From NCBI GenBank assembly GCA_019114625.1, contig DXFD01000052.1, forward strand, positions 1 to 61,915: a stretch of 61,915 nucleotides of DNA. The letters are read 5' to 3'. Position numbers and translations under genes: made by a program. Below, one piece after another: positions 1-8,713 of this stretch (position 1 is the stretch's first letter; each line of letters begins with the position of its first letter). Below the pieces are notes generated by a model that searched no databases, was not told where the DNA came from, and saw only the letters and a program-made list of their open reading frames with translations. Source of the stretch: Candidatus Borkfalkia faecigallinarum. GTDB taxonomy: Bacteria; Bacillota; Clostridia; Christensenellales; Borkfalkiaceae.

Positions 1-621
1 GTCGTGTCCAACGGCGTCGACCCCGCCTTCGCCCCCGCCGCCGTCCCCAAGCCCGCCCAATACGCGGACAAATTCTGCATCCTCACGACGGGGCGGCTGG
101 TCAAGGAAAAGTGCCAGGAAGACCTCATCCGCGCGATCGCGCACTCCCGATACGCCGACCGCATCCAGCTGTTCATCGCGGGCAACGGCCCCCTCGAAAA
201 GGCGCTGCGCCGCGCGGGCGGCAGGCTGAAAAACCCGCCCGTCATCGGCTTCCTGCCGAAGGAGGAACTGGCGCGGACGATCAACTTCTGCGACCTGTAT
301 GTGCACCCCTCGTACGCGGAGATCGAGTCCATCGCCTGCGTCGAGGCGATCACCTGCGGGCTGGTGCCCGTCATTTCGGACAGCAGGATGTCCGCGGCGA
401 AGCACTTCGCGCTGGACGAGCACAACCTCTGCCGCGCCAACGACGTGAAGGCGCTGGCAAACGCCATCGACTTCATGATCGAGAATCCCGCCTTCCGCGC
501 CAAACAGCGGGAGGAATACATCCGCTACGCCGAGCGCTTCCGGATCGACAAGTGCATCGATAAGATGGAGGAAATGTTCGCGGACGCCGTCGCCGGCCGC
601 CACCGCGAACAGACCTGCTGA
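1..621 (+). CDS. Glycosyltransferase family 4 (GT-B), C-terminal part
   Basis: C-terminal Rossmann half of a GT-B retaining glycosyltransferase that moves a sugar from a nucleotide donor to an unknown acceptor. The frame is open at the window edge and the first visible residues already match the NGVD..F segment that joins the two domains, so the start lies upstream; the GTG at position 4 is not the true start. The donor-site EX7E motif is visible as EIESIACVE, preceded by the usual TTGRLVKEK strand and IAGNGP loop. The reading frame ends in TGA and is followed at once by a strong hairpin terminator, so it is the last gene of a rightward transcript. The acceptor cannot be told; cell-surface polysaccharide synthesis is an inference from the family. 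Confidence 0.85.
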   Translation, partial: VVSNGVDPAFAPAAVPKPAQYADKFCILTTGRLVKEKCQEDLIRAIAHSRYADRIQLFIAGNGPLEKALRRAGGRLKNPPVIGFLPKEELARTINFCDLYVHPSYAEIESIACVEAITCGLVPVISDSRMSAAKHFALDEHNLCRANDVKALANAIDFMIENPAFRAKQREEYIRYAERFRIDKCIDKMEEMFADAVAGRHREQTC

Positions 622-632
622 ACCCCGCAGGC

Positions 633-665
633 AAAAGCGGAGGACGAACCGTCCTCCGCTTTTTG
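633..665 (+). terminator. Rho-independent terminator after the glycosyltransferase
   Basis: A 9-bp GC-rich stem (637-645 with 651-659, loop 646-650) with flanking A/T pairs is followed by a T run. The A run on the other side means it could also stop transcripts of the leftward HAD phosphatase gene, so it probably serves both converging genes. Confidence 0.85.
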
Positions 666-683
666 ATTTGTGATGAAAGAAAT

Positions 684-1337
684 TTACATTGCGAGCAGGA
701 TGCCCTGCAATTCGGCATAGCTGCGGGCGAATCGCTCGGCGCCCGCGGCGCGCAGTTCCGCCTCCCCGCGATACCCCCAGAGCACGCTCACCGAGCGCAT
801 CCCCGCGTTTTTCGCCGTCTGCACGTCCGTCTCGCCGTCGCCGACGAAGGCCGCCTCCGCGGGGGCGACGCCCAGCTCCTTCAATGCGAGGAGGGCGAGG
901 GTCGGGTCGGGCTTGACGGGGACGCCGTCGCGGTTGCCGAAGACGGCGGAAAAGCCGTACGGCTGCAGGAGCGTCGCGCCCAGCTCGTCCGCCGCGCGCT
1001 GGCTCTTGTTGGTGACAACGGCGAGCCGCATCCCCGCATCCCGCAGCGCCGCCAGGCATTCCCCCTCCCCCGCGAAGGGGCGGGTGCGCTCGTTTTTGCA
1101 GCCAAAATGCACGGGACAATAGACGTCTTTATAGAAATGTTCCGCCTCGGCGCGCCGCGCGGGCGGGAGGGCGCGCTCCGCAAAGAGCAGCCCCCCGTTG
1201 CCGACGTAGCGGCGGGTCTGCTCCAAAGTGATGGCGGGGCAGCCGAACCGCGCGAGCGCCTCGTTCATACAGGCGTTGAGGTCGGGCAGCGTGTCGAGCA
1301 CGGTGCCGTCCAGGTCGAACAAAACGGCTTTTAACAT
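684..1337 (-). CDS. HAD-superfamily hydrolase, phosphoglycolate phosphatase-like
   Basis: 217-residue HAD phosphatase of the Gph/PGMB-like subfamily. All four motifs are visible: the nucleophile motif LFDLDGTVLDT near the N-terminus, VVTNKS (motif II), the lysine in VKPDP (motif III) and GDGETD (motif IV), with a helical cap between motifs I and II. Such enzymes dephosphorylate small phosphometabolites such as 2-phosphoglycolate; the exact substrate cannot be read from sequence. ATG at 1337 is preceded by a GAAGGA ribosome site. It starts 15 nt after the DUF6054 gene ends and the two probably share a transcript. Confidence 0.85.
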   Translation of the reverse strand: MLKAVLFDLDGTVLDTLPDLNACMNEALARFGCPAITLEQTRRYVGNGGLLFAERALPPARRAEAEHFYKDVYCPVHFGCKNERTRPFAGEGECLAALRDAGMRLAVVTNKSQRAADELGATLLQPYGFSAVFGNRDGVPVKPDPTLALLALKELGVAPAEAAFVGDGETDVQTAKNAGMRSVSVLWGYRGEAELRAAGAERFARSYAELQGILLAM

Positions 1338-1352
1338 GATCTTCCTTCTTTA

Positions 1353-1685
1353 TCAGAGTTTTTCGATCGCCCGGACGACGGTGTCGAGGAAGGCGCTCTC
1401 GCCCACCCGATTGACCTTGAAAAAGACCGCCCGGCTGCCGCCCGAAGTGACGGCGGTGACTTTGTACTTCCCGTTCGCTCCCGCGACGGCGAGCACCATG
1501 CTGACGCGGTTGCCGCCGAACCAGGAGTACCGCTCGTACACGCGCACGGCGCAGTCGTAGCCGTCGCCGCTCATGTCGCTCTCCTCCTCGAAGGAAGCGG
1601 AAGCGCTGCCGTCCATCACGGCAGCGTGCAGCGCATCGACGATGGTCTTGAAATCCCCTTCCACCGCGCGTTCAAACTTTGCCAT
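1353..1685 (-). CDS. DUF6054-family small protein
   Basis: 110-residue protein without signal peptide or membrane segment. It resembles the small cytosolic family DUF6054 of Clostridia (N-terminal MAKFE, central VRVYERYSWFGGNRVS, C-terminal TSGGSRAVFFK). No function is established for the family. AGGAGGGGAT directly precedes the ATG. It is 15 nt upstream of the HAD phosphatase gene and downstream of a repeat element that separates it from argS. The family name is from memory of the conserved strings, so it carries moderate confidence; the coding call itself is firm. Confidence 0.75.
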   Translation of the reverse strand: MAKFERAVEGDFKTIVDALHAAVMDGSASASFEEESDMSGDGYDCAVRVYERYSWFGGNRVSMVLAVAGANGKYKVTAVTSGGSRAVFFKVNRVGESAFLDTVVRAIEKL

Positions 1686-1751
1686 ATCCCCTCCTGAAAA
1701 TCGGCTCCCCCGCCAAAGATCCGCCGAGATCCGTCGGCACGGCGAGATTTT

Positions 1752-1950
1752 CGTGCGTTCATTCCCGAAAAAGGCAAAACCACGCTTTTGCGCAGCGCGA
1801 CCCTATTTGGCAATCCCTTGCCTTTCGCAGGAAAGGTGAAGCCGCCGCGCGCTTTCAAAGGTGTGCCCTTATTCGCGCAAAAAGAGGGCAGAGCCCTCAA
1901 AAATCGCAGGATCTCGCAGGCAGCAGCCTGCCGAGAGATCCGCGAGAGCA
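1752..1950 (-). repeat. Modular hairpin repeat, copy R1
   Basis: Spacer between argS and the DUF6054 gene. Read on the minus strand it shows the same order of modules as the blocks at 4889-5590, 17085-17372 and 22690-23180: a GCAGGCTGCTGCCTGC hairpin, GAGGGCTCTGCCCTC, the line GGGCACACCTTT, a TTCACC box, and a hairpin of the GCAAAAGC.GTTTTGC type. No gene is visible. It runs in the direction of argS transcription, so the hairpins could act as its terminator. Confidence 0.75.
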
Positions 1951-1952
1951 TT

Positions 1953-3638
1953 TCACATCTTCTCCGGCACGCCGATGCCGAGCAGGCCGAGCGCGTTTTT
2001 CAGCGTGATCAGCGTCGCCTCGGTCAGCGCGAGGCGGAAGGCGCGCGTGCCCTCTTCCTCCGCGTTCAAAATGGAGCAGTCGAAGTAGAACTTGTTAAAC
2101 ACCTGCGCCAGATCGACCGCATAGCGGGCGACGTAGCAGGGCTCGTACTTTTCCAGCGCGTCGTGCAGCGTCGCGGGGAAGTCGGCGAGGCGCTTGACCA
2201 GCTCGAACTCCTGCGGGCAGACGGACGCAGCCGCGGGCGCGGCGTACCCGCCCGCCTTTTCCAGCACGCTGCGCGCGCGGGCGCAGGTGTACTGCACATA
2301 GCAGGAGGTCTCCCCTTCAAAATTGAGGACTTTGTCGTAGGAGAAGGTGATGTCCTTGATCTTGTTATTGTACAGCGCGCCGAAGATGACCGCGCCGACG
2401 CCCACCGTTTTGGCGACTTCCGCGCGGTTTTCGAGGTCGGGATTTTTTTCCGCGATGACGGCGGACGCCTTTTCGATGCACTTTTGGATGACGTCCTCGA
2501 GGTAGACGACCCGCCCCTTGCGGGTGGACATGGAACCGTCCTCGAGCGAGACCATGCCGTACGCGACGTGGACGAGGTCCTTCGCCCACTCCTTGCCCAT
2601 CAGCTCCAACACTTTGAAGAACTGGCGGAAGTGCAGGTTCTGCTGGTAGGCGACGACGTACAGGCACTTATAAAAATCGTAGGTGTTTTTGCGGTAGACG
2701 GCGGCGGCGATGTCGCGCGTGGCGTACAGCGAAGCGCCGTCCGAGCGCAGGATGATGCAGGGCGGCATATCGTACGCGGAGAGGTCGACGATCTGCGCGC
2801 CCTCGCTCTCGACGAGCAGGCCCTTTTCGCGCAATTCGTCGACGACGGGCTCCATCTTGTCGTTGTAAAAGCTCTCGCCCGCCCAGCTGTCGAAATGCAC
2901 GTCGAGCATGTCGTAGATCCTGCCCACGTCTTTGAGGGTGAGTTCTTTGAACCACTCGAACAGGGCGACGCTTTCGGGGTCCTTCTCCTCGATCTTTTTG
3001 AAGAAGGCGCGCGCCTCGTCGTTGAGGGAGGGGTCCTTTTCCGCCTCTTCATGGAAGCGCACATACAGCGCGTTGAGGGCGCGCAAGCCCCCCTGCTCGA
3101 TGACGGAACGGCTGCCCCAGCGCTTGTACGCGGAGATGAGCTTGCCGAACTGGGTGCCGTAGTCGCCCAAGTGGTTGATGCCGACGGGCGTGTAGCCGAG
3201 GAATTTGTGCAGTTTGTACAGCGCGCTGCCGAGGACGGTCGTCGAGAGATGGCCGATGTGGAAGGGCTTGGCGATGTTGACCGACGAATAGTCGATGCAG
3301 ACGGTCTTGCCCCTGCCCTCGTCCGAAGAGCCGTACTTCTCCCGCTCGGTCAGGATGCGCGTGAGCGTCTGCCTCGCCCAGAAGGCGCGGTCGATGCGGA
3401 AGTTGACGTACGCGCCGACGGCGGACGCCTCGGTGACGACCTCGTCGACGGGATAGGAAGCCGCGATCTCCTGCGCGATGAGCGCGGGCGCCTTGCGCAG
3501 CGCCTTTGCCAGGCGGAAGCAGGGGAAGGCGTAGTCGCCCATTTCCGTGTTGGGAGGGAGGGCGATCGCCGAATAGATCTCCTCCTGCGTGAGTTCGCCC
3601 GCGCGCAGGCGGGCGGCGATGTGGCGTTTGAAGTCCAT
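1953..3638 (-). CDS. argS: Arginyl-tRNA synthetase
   Basis: Class I synthetase that charges tRNA-Arg, 561 residues, the usual length. The ATP-binding HIGH motif is at residues 127-130 (PFHIGH), followed by the NHLGDYGTQFG segment typical of ArgRS; the second signature appears as SMSTRKGRVV near residue 370; the C-terminal DALR-type anticodon-binding region ends in GIGVPEKM. I chose the ATG at 3638 because GAAGAGG lies just upstream and the protein then begins MDFKRHIAARL as in homologues; a longer frame reaching 3740 has no such support. It is divergent from ychF. The window also encodes a tRNA-Arg(ACG), which this enzyme would charge. Confidence 0.95.
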   Translation of the reverse strand: MDFKRHIAARLRAGELTQEEIYSAIALPPNTEMGDYAFPCFRLAKALRKAPALIAQEIAASYPVDEVVTEASAVGAYVNFRIDRAFWARQTLTRILTEREKYGSSDEGRGKTVCIDYSSVNIAKPFHIGHLSTTVLGSALYKLHKFLGYTPVGINHLGDYGTQFGKLISAYKRWGSRSVIEQGGLRALNALYVRFHEEAEKDPSLNDEARAFFKKIEEKDPESVALFEWFKELTLKDVGRIYDMLDVHFDSWAGESFYNDKMEPVVDELREKGLLVESEGAQIVDLSAYDMPPCIILRSDGASLYATRDIAAAVYRKNTYDFYKCLYVVAYQQNLHFRQFFKVLELMGKEWAKDLVHVAYGMVSLEDGSMSTRKGRVVYLEDVIQKCIEKASAVIAEKNPDLENRAEVAKTVGVGAVIFGALYNNKIKDITFSYDKVLNFEGETSCYVQYTCARARSVLEKAGGYAAPAAASVCPQEFELVKRLADFPATLHDALEKYEPCYVARYAVDLAQVFNKFYFDCSILNAEEEGTRAFRLALTEATLITLKNALGLLGIGVPEKM

Positions 3639-3667
3639 AGTTACCTCTTCCGATTCTTTTCCGAAAC

Positions 3668-3696
3668 AGTTTAGCACATTTTTGCGATTTTGACAA
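3668..3696 (-). promoter_or_regulatory. Putative argS promoter
   Basis: TTGTCA (3696-3691) and TAAACT (3673-3668) separated by 17 nt, about 30 nt before the argS start codon. The -10 is only a moderate match. Confidence 0.45.
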
Positions 3697-3725
3697 CTTT
3701 TTCGCTTTTCGCCCGCCCTTTTATT

Positions 3726-3753
3726 TTGATTCTCCGCCAAATTGTACTATAAT
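3726..3753 (+). promoter_or_regulatory. ychF promoter
   Basis: TTGATT (3726-3731) and a perfect TATAAT (3748-3753) with a 16-nt spacer, about 37 nt before the ychF start. It is divergent from the argS promoter with about 30 bp between the two -35 boxes. Confidence 0.7.
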
Positions 3754-3790
3754 GGATTTTGAACGAAACCAAAACAGAGGATGCAAAACC

Positions 3791-4888
3791 ATGAAACTGG
3801 GAGTCGTAGGCCTGCCGAACGTCGGCAAATCCACCCTGTTCAACGCCATCACCCACGCGGGCGCCGAGGCGGCGAACTACCCCTTCTGCACCATCGAGCC
3901 CAACGTGGGCGTCGTCGCCGTGCCGGACGAGCGGCTGGACAAGCTCGCCGCCCTGTACGACAGCAAGAAGATCACCCCCGCCGTCATCGAGTTCGTGGAC
4001 ATCGCGGGGCTGGTCAAGGGCGCCTCGCACGGCGAGGGGCTGGGGAATAAATTCCTCTCGCACATCCGCGAGGTGGACGCCATCGTACACGTCGTGCGCT
4101 GCTTCGAGGACGAGAACGTGACGCACGTGGAAAACTCGGTCGACCCCGTGCGCGACATCGCGACCATCAATTTGGAGCTCATCCTCGCCGACATGGAGAC
4201 GGTGCAAAAGCGACTCGACCGCGCGAAGAACTCCGCCAAGGGCGGCGACAAGAAGTTCCTCGTCGAGGCGGAATTTTTGCAGCGGGTGTACGACCACCTC
4301 TCCCGGGAACAATGCGCGCGCACCATGGCTTTGACGGAGGAGGAAAAGGAGCAGATGCGCGAGCTCTTCCTTCTGACCGCCAAGCCGGTCATCTACGCCG
4401 CGAACATCTCCGAAAAGGATATGGGCAAGGCGGAGGCCGATCTGCCCCTCGTCAAAGCGGTGGAGGCGTTCGCCGCCAAGGAAGGGAGCGAGGTGCTCGT
4501 CATCTGCGCCAAGACGGAGGAGGAACTGTCGCAGCTGCCGCCCGACGAGGCGCAGATGTTCCTCGAAGAGCTGGGGCTGCAGGAGAGCGGCCTCGACCGG
4601 CTCATCAAAAAGTCTTATTCGCTGCTGGGGCTGATCAGTTACCTGACCGCGGGCGAAAAGGAGACGCGCGCTTGGACGATCGCCAAGGGCACCAAGGCGC
4701 CGCAGGCGGCGGGCAAGATCCACACCGATTTTGAGAAGGGCTTCATCCGCGCCGAGGTCGTCGACTGGGAGACGCTGCTCGAATGCGGCAACTACAACGC
4801 CGCCAAAGAGAAGGGCAAAGTGCGCTCGGAAGGCAAGGACTACGTCATCAAGGACGGCGACGTCGTGCTGTTTCGGTTTAATGTGTAA
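3791..4888 (+). CDS. ychF: Ribosome-binding GTPase/ATPase YchF
   Basis: 365-residue Obg-family P-loop NTPase, full length. The P-loop GLPNVGKST is at residues 7-15, then FCTIEPNVGVV and the Walker B segment FVDIAGLVKGAS; the fourth motif is NISE instead of NKxD, which is the known hallmark that lets YchF proteins prefer ATP. A coiled-coil insert and a C-terminal TGS domain (TKAPQAAGKIHTDFEKGFIRAEV) follow. ATG 3791 is used because CAGAGG precedes it; the in-frame ATG at 3752 lies inside the -10 box. It is a single-gene transcript followed by the hairpin repeat block. Confidence 0.95.
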   Translation: MKLGVVGLPNVGKSTLFNAITHAGAEAANYPFCTIEPNVGVVAVPDERLDKLAALYDSKKITPAVIEFVDIAGLVKGASHGEGLGNKFLSHIREVDAIVHVVRCFEDENVTHVENSVDPVRDIATINLELILADMETVQKRLDRAKNSAKGGDKKFLVEAEFLQRVYDHLSREQCARTMALTEEEKEQMRELFLLTAKPVIYAANISEKDMGKAEADLPLVKAVEAFAAKEGSEVLVICAKTEEELSQLPPDEAQMFLEELGLQESGLDRLIKKSYSLLGLISYLTAGEKETRAWTIAKGTKAPQAAGKIHTDFEKGFIRAEVVDWETLLECGNYNAAKEKGKVRSEGKDYVIKDGDVVLFRFNV

Positions 4889-5590
4889 CCCCTCGGGAAT
4901 TTCTCGGCAGGCTGCTGCCTGCGAAATTCTCCGATCATACAAGACAACCCCGCGGGCACGCGCAAGCGCCGGCCGCGGGGTTTTCCTCGGCGCGGCATTT
5001 TTCAGGGCACACCTTTGAGAAATGCCGCGCCTTCACCTTTCCCCTTTCGCCGCCCCACGCGGCGCAATGGGCAAAAGCCAAAAGTGTGATTTTGGCTTTT
5101 GCGAAATTTTATAAACGGGGTTCACGAAAAAAGTTTTAAGCTGTTAAAACTTTTTCCCGTGAGAGAGAGGGCGCTGCCCTCTGCGCCGCGCTTGGAAGGG
5201 CACACCTTTGCGAACGCGCGGCGCATTCACCCGCTGAGGTCGCAGGTATGCGACAAATGGAGTGCGCTTTGCCAAAAGTGCGATTTTGGCACGCGCAGTA
5301 AGTTTTAAGAAAGTGTTCACGAAAAGTGTTCACGAAAAAAGTTTTAAGCTGTTAAAACTTTTTCCCGTGAGCGGGAGGGAAAACCCGCCGTTCGCGTTGC
5401 TCGGCGGCCGGTTTTCCCTCTTTGCGGCATAATAAGGGCACACCTTTAAGGAATGCCGCAAATTCACCCTTTCCGCAAAAGCCTTGCGGCAAATCGGGGG
5501 CAAAAGCCAAAAGTGTAATTTTGGCTTTTGCAAAATTTTATAAATGGAGTTCACGAAAATCTCGGCGAGCTGACGCCTGCGATTTTTTGT
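4889..5590 (+). repeat. Modular hairpin repeat block R2, about three units
   Basis: An 860-bp gene-free space follows ychF, and most of it is repeated DNA. Two copies carry an identical 12-bp stem with GCTG loop (5128-5155 and 5336-5363), and two carry a 13-bp stem of the GCAAAAGCCAAAA type (5071-5102 and 5500-5531). The line GGGCACACCTTT recurs at about 5007, 5199 and 5427, each followed by a TTCACC box. Modules end in GTTCACGAAAA. A separate GC hairpin with T run at about 4949-4984 looks like the ychF terminator. No coding sequence is supported. Confidence 0.85.
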
Positions 5591-5605
5591 GAGTTGGAAA
5601 AGTCT

Positions 5606-5635
5606 GCCGCCCGCTCCGAAACGGAGCGGGCGGCG
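5606..5635 (-). terminator. GC hairpin downstream of the small membrane gene
   Basis: A 12-bp stem closing on a GAAA-type loop, 115 nt past the stop codon of the leftward gene at 5751. The same 30 nt occur without change at 6565-6594 downstream of the first leucine-rich-repeat gene. Confidence 0.6.
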
Positions 5636-5750
5636 ATGTACTGTGCGGGAACATAGAAACTATTTCTGTTTGCGAAAATACGGCCGAAAGAAAATCTTCC
5701 TCCCCGCCGACTTCCCACCGCGGCTCGCGGGCACGGAGCCGATCCGCCTG

Positions 5751-6230
5751 TCAGCGATCGATCGGTTCGGATGCCGCGGACAGATAGGGAAGCAGCGCCG
5801 CGATCAGTTTTGATGCCTCTTCTTCTCCGCCGATCAACGCTCCGCGGGTCTCATTGACCTGCACGGTGCCGTCGCAAGCAATGTCGACGGTGTACAGCAT
5901 CTGTTCGTCGCCCTCGCCGAGCAAAACGGAAACGCTGATCTCCGGATAACATCTTTTGAATGTAAAATTTCTGCGATATTGCTGCTCTTGTAAAAGCTCC
6001 GAAACCTCCGCCGCCTGCTGCGTCTGCGGCTGGAAATCGACGACGCGCGGACGGACAACACCTTGCTCGTCGCTTTCATAGTGGGTGATCAGAAGAATGG
6101 ATATATCTTCTCTTTCAAAAGAAGCGAGCGGATGAGCGACGAAGTTGACCGTCAGCCACGCCGCGAGCCCGCCGACGATCCCGACGAGCAAAACGATCGC
6201 AATGATTCGGGTAATGACTCTTTTGACCAT
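5751..6230 (-). CDS. Small membrane-anchored protein of unknown function
   Basis: 159 residues. After a basic N-terminus (MVKRVITR) there is one hydrophobic segment (about residues 6-29) ending in AAWLTVNF, then a soluble part rich in beta-strand-like stretches; this looks like a signal anchor with an extracytoplasmic domain. No known domain is recognised. I place the start at 6230, not 6257, because AAAGAGGA sits upstream of 6230 while nothing precedes 6257. It has its own promoter about 200 nt upstream and lies beside two anchored leucine-rich-repeat proteins on the same strand, so a shared envelope role is possible but unproven. Confidence 0.7.
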   Translation of the reverse strand: MVKRVITRIIAIVLLVGIVGGLAAWLTVNFVAHPLASFEREDISILLITHYESDEQGVVRPRVVDFQPQTQQAAEVSELLQEQQYRRNFTFKRCYPEISVSVLLGEGDEQMLYTVDIACDGTVQVNETRGALIGGEEEASKLIAALLPYLSAASEPIDR

Positions 6231-6438
6231 CTTCGATTTCCTCTTTACATCATTCAATATAAAACTGCCGGCAACGGATAAAACTGAAATTGCAAATAGA
6301 TTTCTGTTCCCTCTATGACTTCTGTAATACCAGGGATAGAATCGATCATTGGATATCCGGAAACGTATTTATGCTCGCGATTTTCTCTAAAAAAACTGAT
6401 CGCATGATTAATATTGTCATAATAGATTTTGTAACTTT

Positions 6439-6467
6439 ATTATACCACAGCTTTTGCCTCCATTCAA
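6439..6467 (-). promoter_or_regulatory. Promoter reading toward the small membrane gene
   Basis: TTGAAT (6467-6462), 17-nt spacer, TATAAT (6444-6439) with a TGG extension. It would give a leader of about 200 nt before the gene at 6230; no riboswitch is recognised in that leader. Confidence 0.65.
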
Positions 6468-6564
6468 TATTCAATTGTAATATATTTGTCATATTTTTGT
6501 AATAAGCAAAAAGCTTGCCGCGATTTGCGGGAACGTGTGTCCTTTCGAAACGACCAAAACGCCC

Positions 6565-6594
6565 GCCGCCCGCTCCGAAACGGAGCGGGCGGCG
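6565..6594 (-). terminator. GC hairpin downstream of the first leucine-rich-repeat gene
   Basis: Same 30-nt inverted repeat as at 5606-5635, 57 nt past the stop of the gene at 6652. There is no long T run, so its efficiency is uncertain. Confidence 0.55.
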
Positions 6595-6651
6595 AACCGA
6601 CCAAAGCAACCAACGGGCGGCACGGCCGAAGCAAACGGCGGGCCGCGGTTT

Positions 6652-8631
6652 TTAATTTTGTCGCTCCCACCGGCATTCGCCATAGGTGTCGTACAGCAAT
6701 GCGGCGGCCGCGGCGGGGTCGCGCAGCGTGTCGGCGGGGACAAAGACGCGCTCGTCCGCGGCGATCGCCGTCCAGCCCTGCGGCTGCGCGAAGACCGCTT
6801 CCGAAAGCCAGCTCTGCCAGAACGCCCTTTCTCCGATATATGTGACGGATGCGGGGATCACGACGGAAAACCGATCGGCATCGCCGCAGTTTGCAAACGC
6901 CGCGCCGCCGATCCGCTCGAGGGTGTCCGGCAAAATCAGCTCCCGCAGCGCGCCGCACCCCGCAAACGCATCGCTGCCGACGGACGTGATGCCCGCCTCG
7001 AGCGCGACCCTTTCGAGCGCGCCGCAACTCGCAAAGGTATACTCCTCAATCTGCCCGATGCCGCCGGGGACGGCGACCGAGCGGAGAGAGGCGCAATCGC
7101 GGAAGGCGCCCGCGCCCAACCCCGTCAGGGAGGCAGGGAGATCGACCTGCGCGAGGGCGGCGCAGCCCCGGAAGGCCCCTTCTCCGATGGTGCGCAGCCC
7201 CTGCGGCAGACGGATCTGCTGCAGCCGGCTGCAATACAGGAAGGCCCTGTTCCCAACGGACGTGACGGACGAGGGGAGTTCGGCCGCGGTGAGCGGAGTG
7301 TTGGCAAAGGCAAGTTCGCCAATGGAGGTGACTCCCTGCGGAATGGTTATCTCGCGCAAGGAGGTCGCACTGAAGGCATAATCGCCGACAGATGTAACGG
7401 ACGCGGGCAGCTCGATCTGTTCGAGGCTGGAGCAGGCTTCAAAAAGAAAGGCATCGATCTCCCTCAATCCTGCCGGCAGGCGCACCGAACGCAGCGAAGT
7501 ACAGTAGGAAAAAGCGGAGTAACCGATCGTCTGCACACTGTCGGGGATGACGATCTCCTCCAGCCGGTCACAGCCTTCAAAGGCACCGGGGCCGATCTCC
7601 CGCAGGGAAGCGGGCAGTTCGACCGCCTGCAGCGCAGAACAGCGGCTGAATGCCCAATCGGAGATGCTCTCCAGCGAGGCCGGCAGGCGTATGCTCTCCA
7701 GCGACATGCAATCGGCAAAGGCGCTGCTCTCGATGGTGCGCAAGCCATTCGGCAAAGAAACTTCGCGCAGCGAATAGCAGCCGTTCAACAGACTTTCGGG
7801 AACGGTTTCTGCCGCATAATCGAAAACGGCGGATTCTATGACGCTGCGATCGAAACCGCTGTGAAGGAAAGCCTGCGCTCCCGCATCCGAGAGGATGTGC
7901 AGCTCGAACTCGGGCGTGATGTACCAGTCCTCCCCTTCTCCGTAGTTGCCCGACTGCGAACCGATAAAAACTTCCGCCGCGCAGCGGTTGCCGAAGCGGT
8001 CGTCCCACTCTACCCGCCTGGTCGTGCCGAAATCGTCGCTGCGGTAGCTCGCGCGCGCGATGCCCATATAGTAACTGCCGTCCGTATATTCGGCGGCGTA
8101 CCACAGGTCGGTCTCCGCAAAGGGCTCGACGGTATCCGTCAGGAGGCGGCATTCCCGCAGCGTCTTGTTCTTTGCCACCCCTGCCTTGGGGCAGTCGGTA
8201 TCCAGCAGCACGCCGACGACTTTGCCGAACGAATCCATCTCGATCGCGATATACGGAAGGTCCCAGCGGCGCAGCAGCCAGTCGTACACGTCGACGACCG
8301 AAAGGCGCGGGCCGTAGTGGAGGAGGTCCTCCGCGGCGGGGATGCGCCAAAAGTGCGCCCCGCGGTATTCGAGCAGCGTACGGGAGGAATCGGGATCCGG
8401 CTCGCCGAGCAATTCGACGACCTCCGCGCGCGTGTCGCCCGGGCGGATCTTGCCCACCGTATCCGCATGGAACTTATCCAGCGCGGAAAAGAGGACGGGC
8501 AGCAGGAGCATCGCCAGCAGAGCGGCAGATAAGGCCGCCAGCAGGATCAGCCCGTTTCTGACCCGCCTGCCGCGCGGCGGCTGCGGCGCGCGCCCCTCCT
8601 TCCATGCCGCGAATACTTTTTCCTCGTCCAT
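6652..8631 (-). CDS. BspA-type leucine-rich-repeat protein with N-terminal anchor
   Basis: 659 residues. A short cytoplasmic tail and one membrane segment (about 26-50, GLILLAALSAALLAMLLLPV) are followed by a domain of about 190 residues with the line KIRPGDTRAEVVELLGEPD, which resembles the BamE/SmpA-like fold motif, then about 14 repeats of 22-23 residues of the LRR_5 type (pattern IG..AF..C..L..I.LP) up to about residue 620. It is therefore a surface-displayed, probably binding, protein. The start at 8631 has GAGGAGGG upstream. It is a paralogue of the next gene upstream (8714-10132), sharing the N-terminal architecture but with more repeats. The ligand is unknown. Confidence 0.85.
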   Translation of the reverse strand: MDEEKVFAAWKEGRAPQPPRGRRVRNGLILLAALSAALLAMLLLPVLFSALDKFHADTVGKIRPGDTRAEVVELLGEPDPDSSRTLLEYRGAHFWRIPAAEDLLHYGPRLSVVDVYDWLLRRWDLPYIAIEMDSFGKVVGVLLDTDCPKAGVAKNKTLRECRLLTDTVEPFAETDLWYAAEYTDGSYYMGIARASYRSDDFGTTRRVEWDDRFGNRCAAEVFIGSQSGNYGEGEDWYITPEFELHILSDAGAQAFLHSGFDRSVIESAVFDYAAETVPESLLNGCYSLREVSLPNGLRTIESSAFADCMSLESIRLPASLESISDWAFSRCSALQAVELPASLREIGPGAFEGCDRLEEIVIPDSVQTIGYSAFSYCTSLRSVRLPAGLREIDAFLFEACSSLEQIELPASVTSVGDYAFSATSLREITIPQGVTSIGELAFANTPLTAAELPSSVTSVGNRAFLYCSRLQQIRLPQGLRTIGEGAFRGCAALAQVDLPASLTGLGAGAFRDCASLRSVAVPGGIGQIEEYTFASCGALERVALEAGITSVGSDAFAGCGALRELILPDTLERIGGAAFANCGDADRFSVVIPASVTYIGERAFWQSWLSEAVFAQPQGWTAIAADERVFVPADTLRDPAAAAALLYDTYGECRWERQN

Positions 8632-8713
8632 GATACCCTCCTCTTTTACCGCGAAGCACTCGCCGTCCGCCGTCCCGCCGCTGCGCACGCCTCCTTTACG
8701 ACAAAGGTGCCGA

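Noticed and set aside
1788-3674. Long open frames opposite real genes (for example opposite argS, lon, ilvB and adhE)
   Set aside because: They are products of high GC content: no ribosome sites, Arg/Ala/Gly-rich nonsense sequences, and each lies opposite a gene of known family.
3752-3790. Upstream ATG as the start of ychF
   Set aside because: It lies inside the -10 promoter box and has no ribosome site; the ATG at 3791 has both position and homology in its favour.
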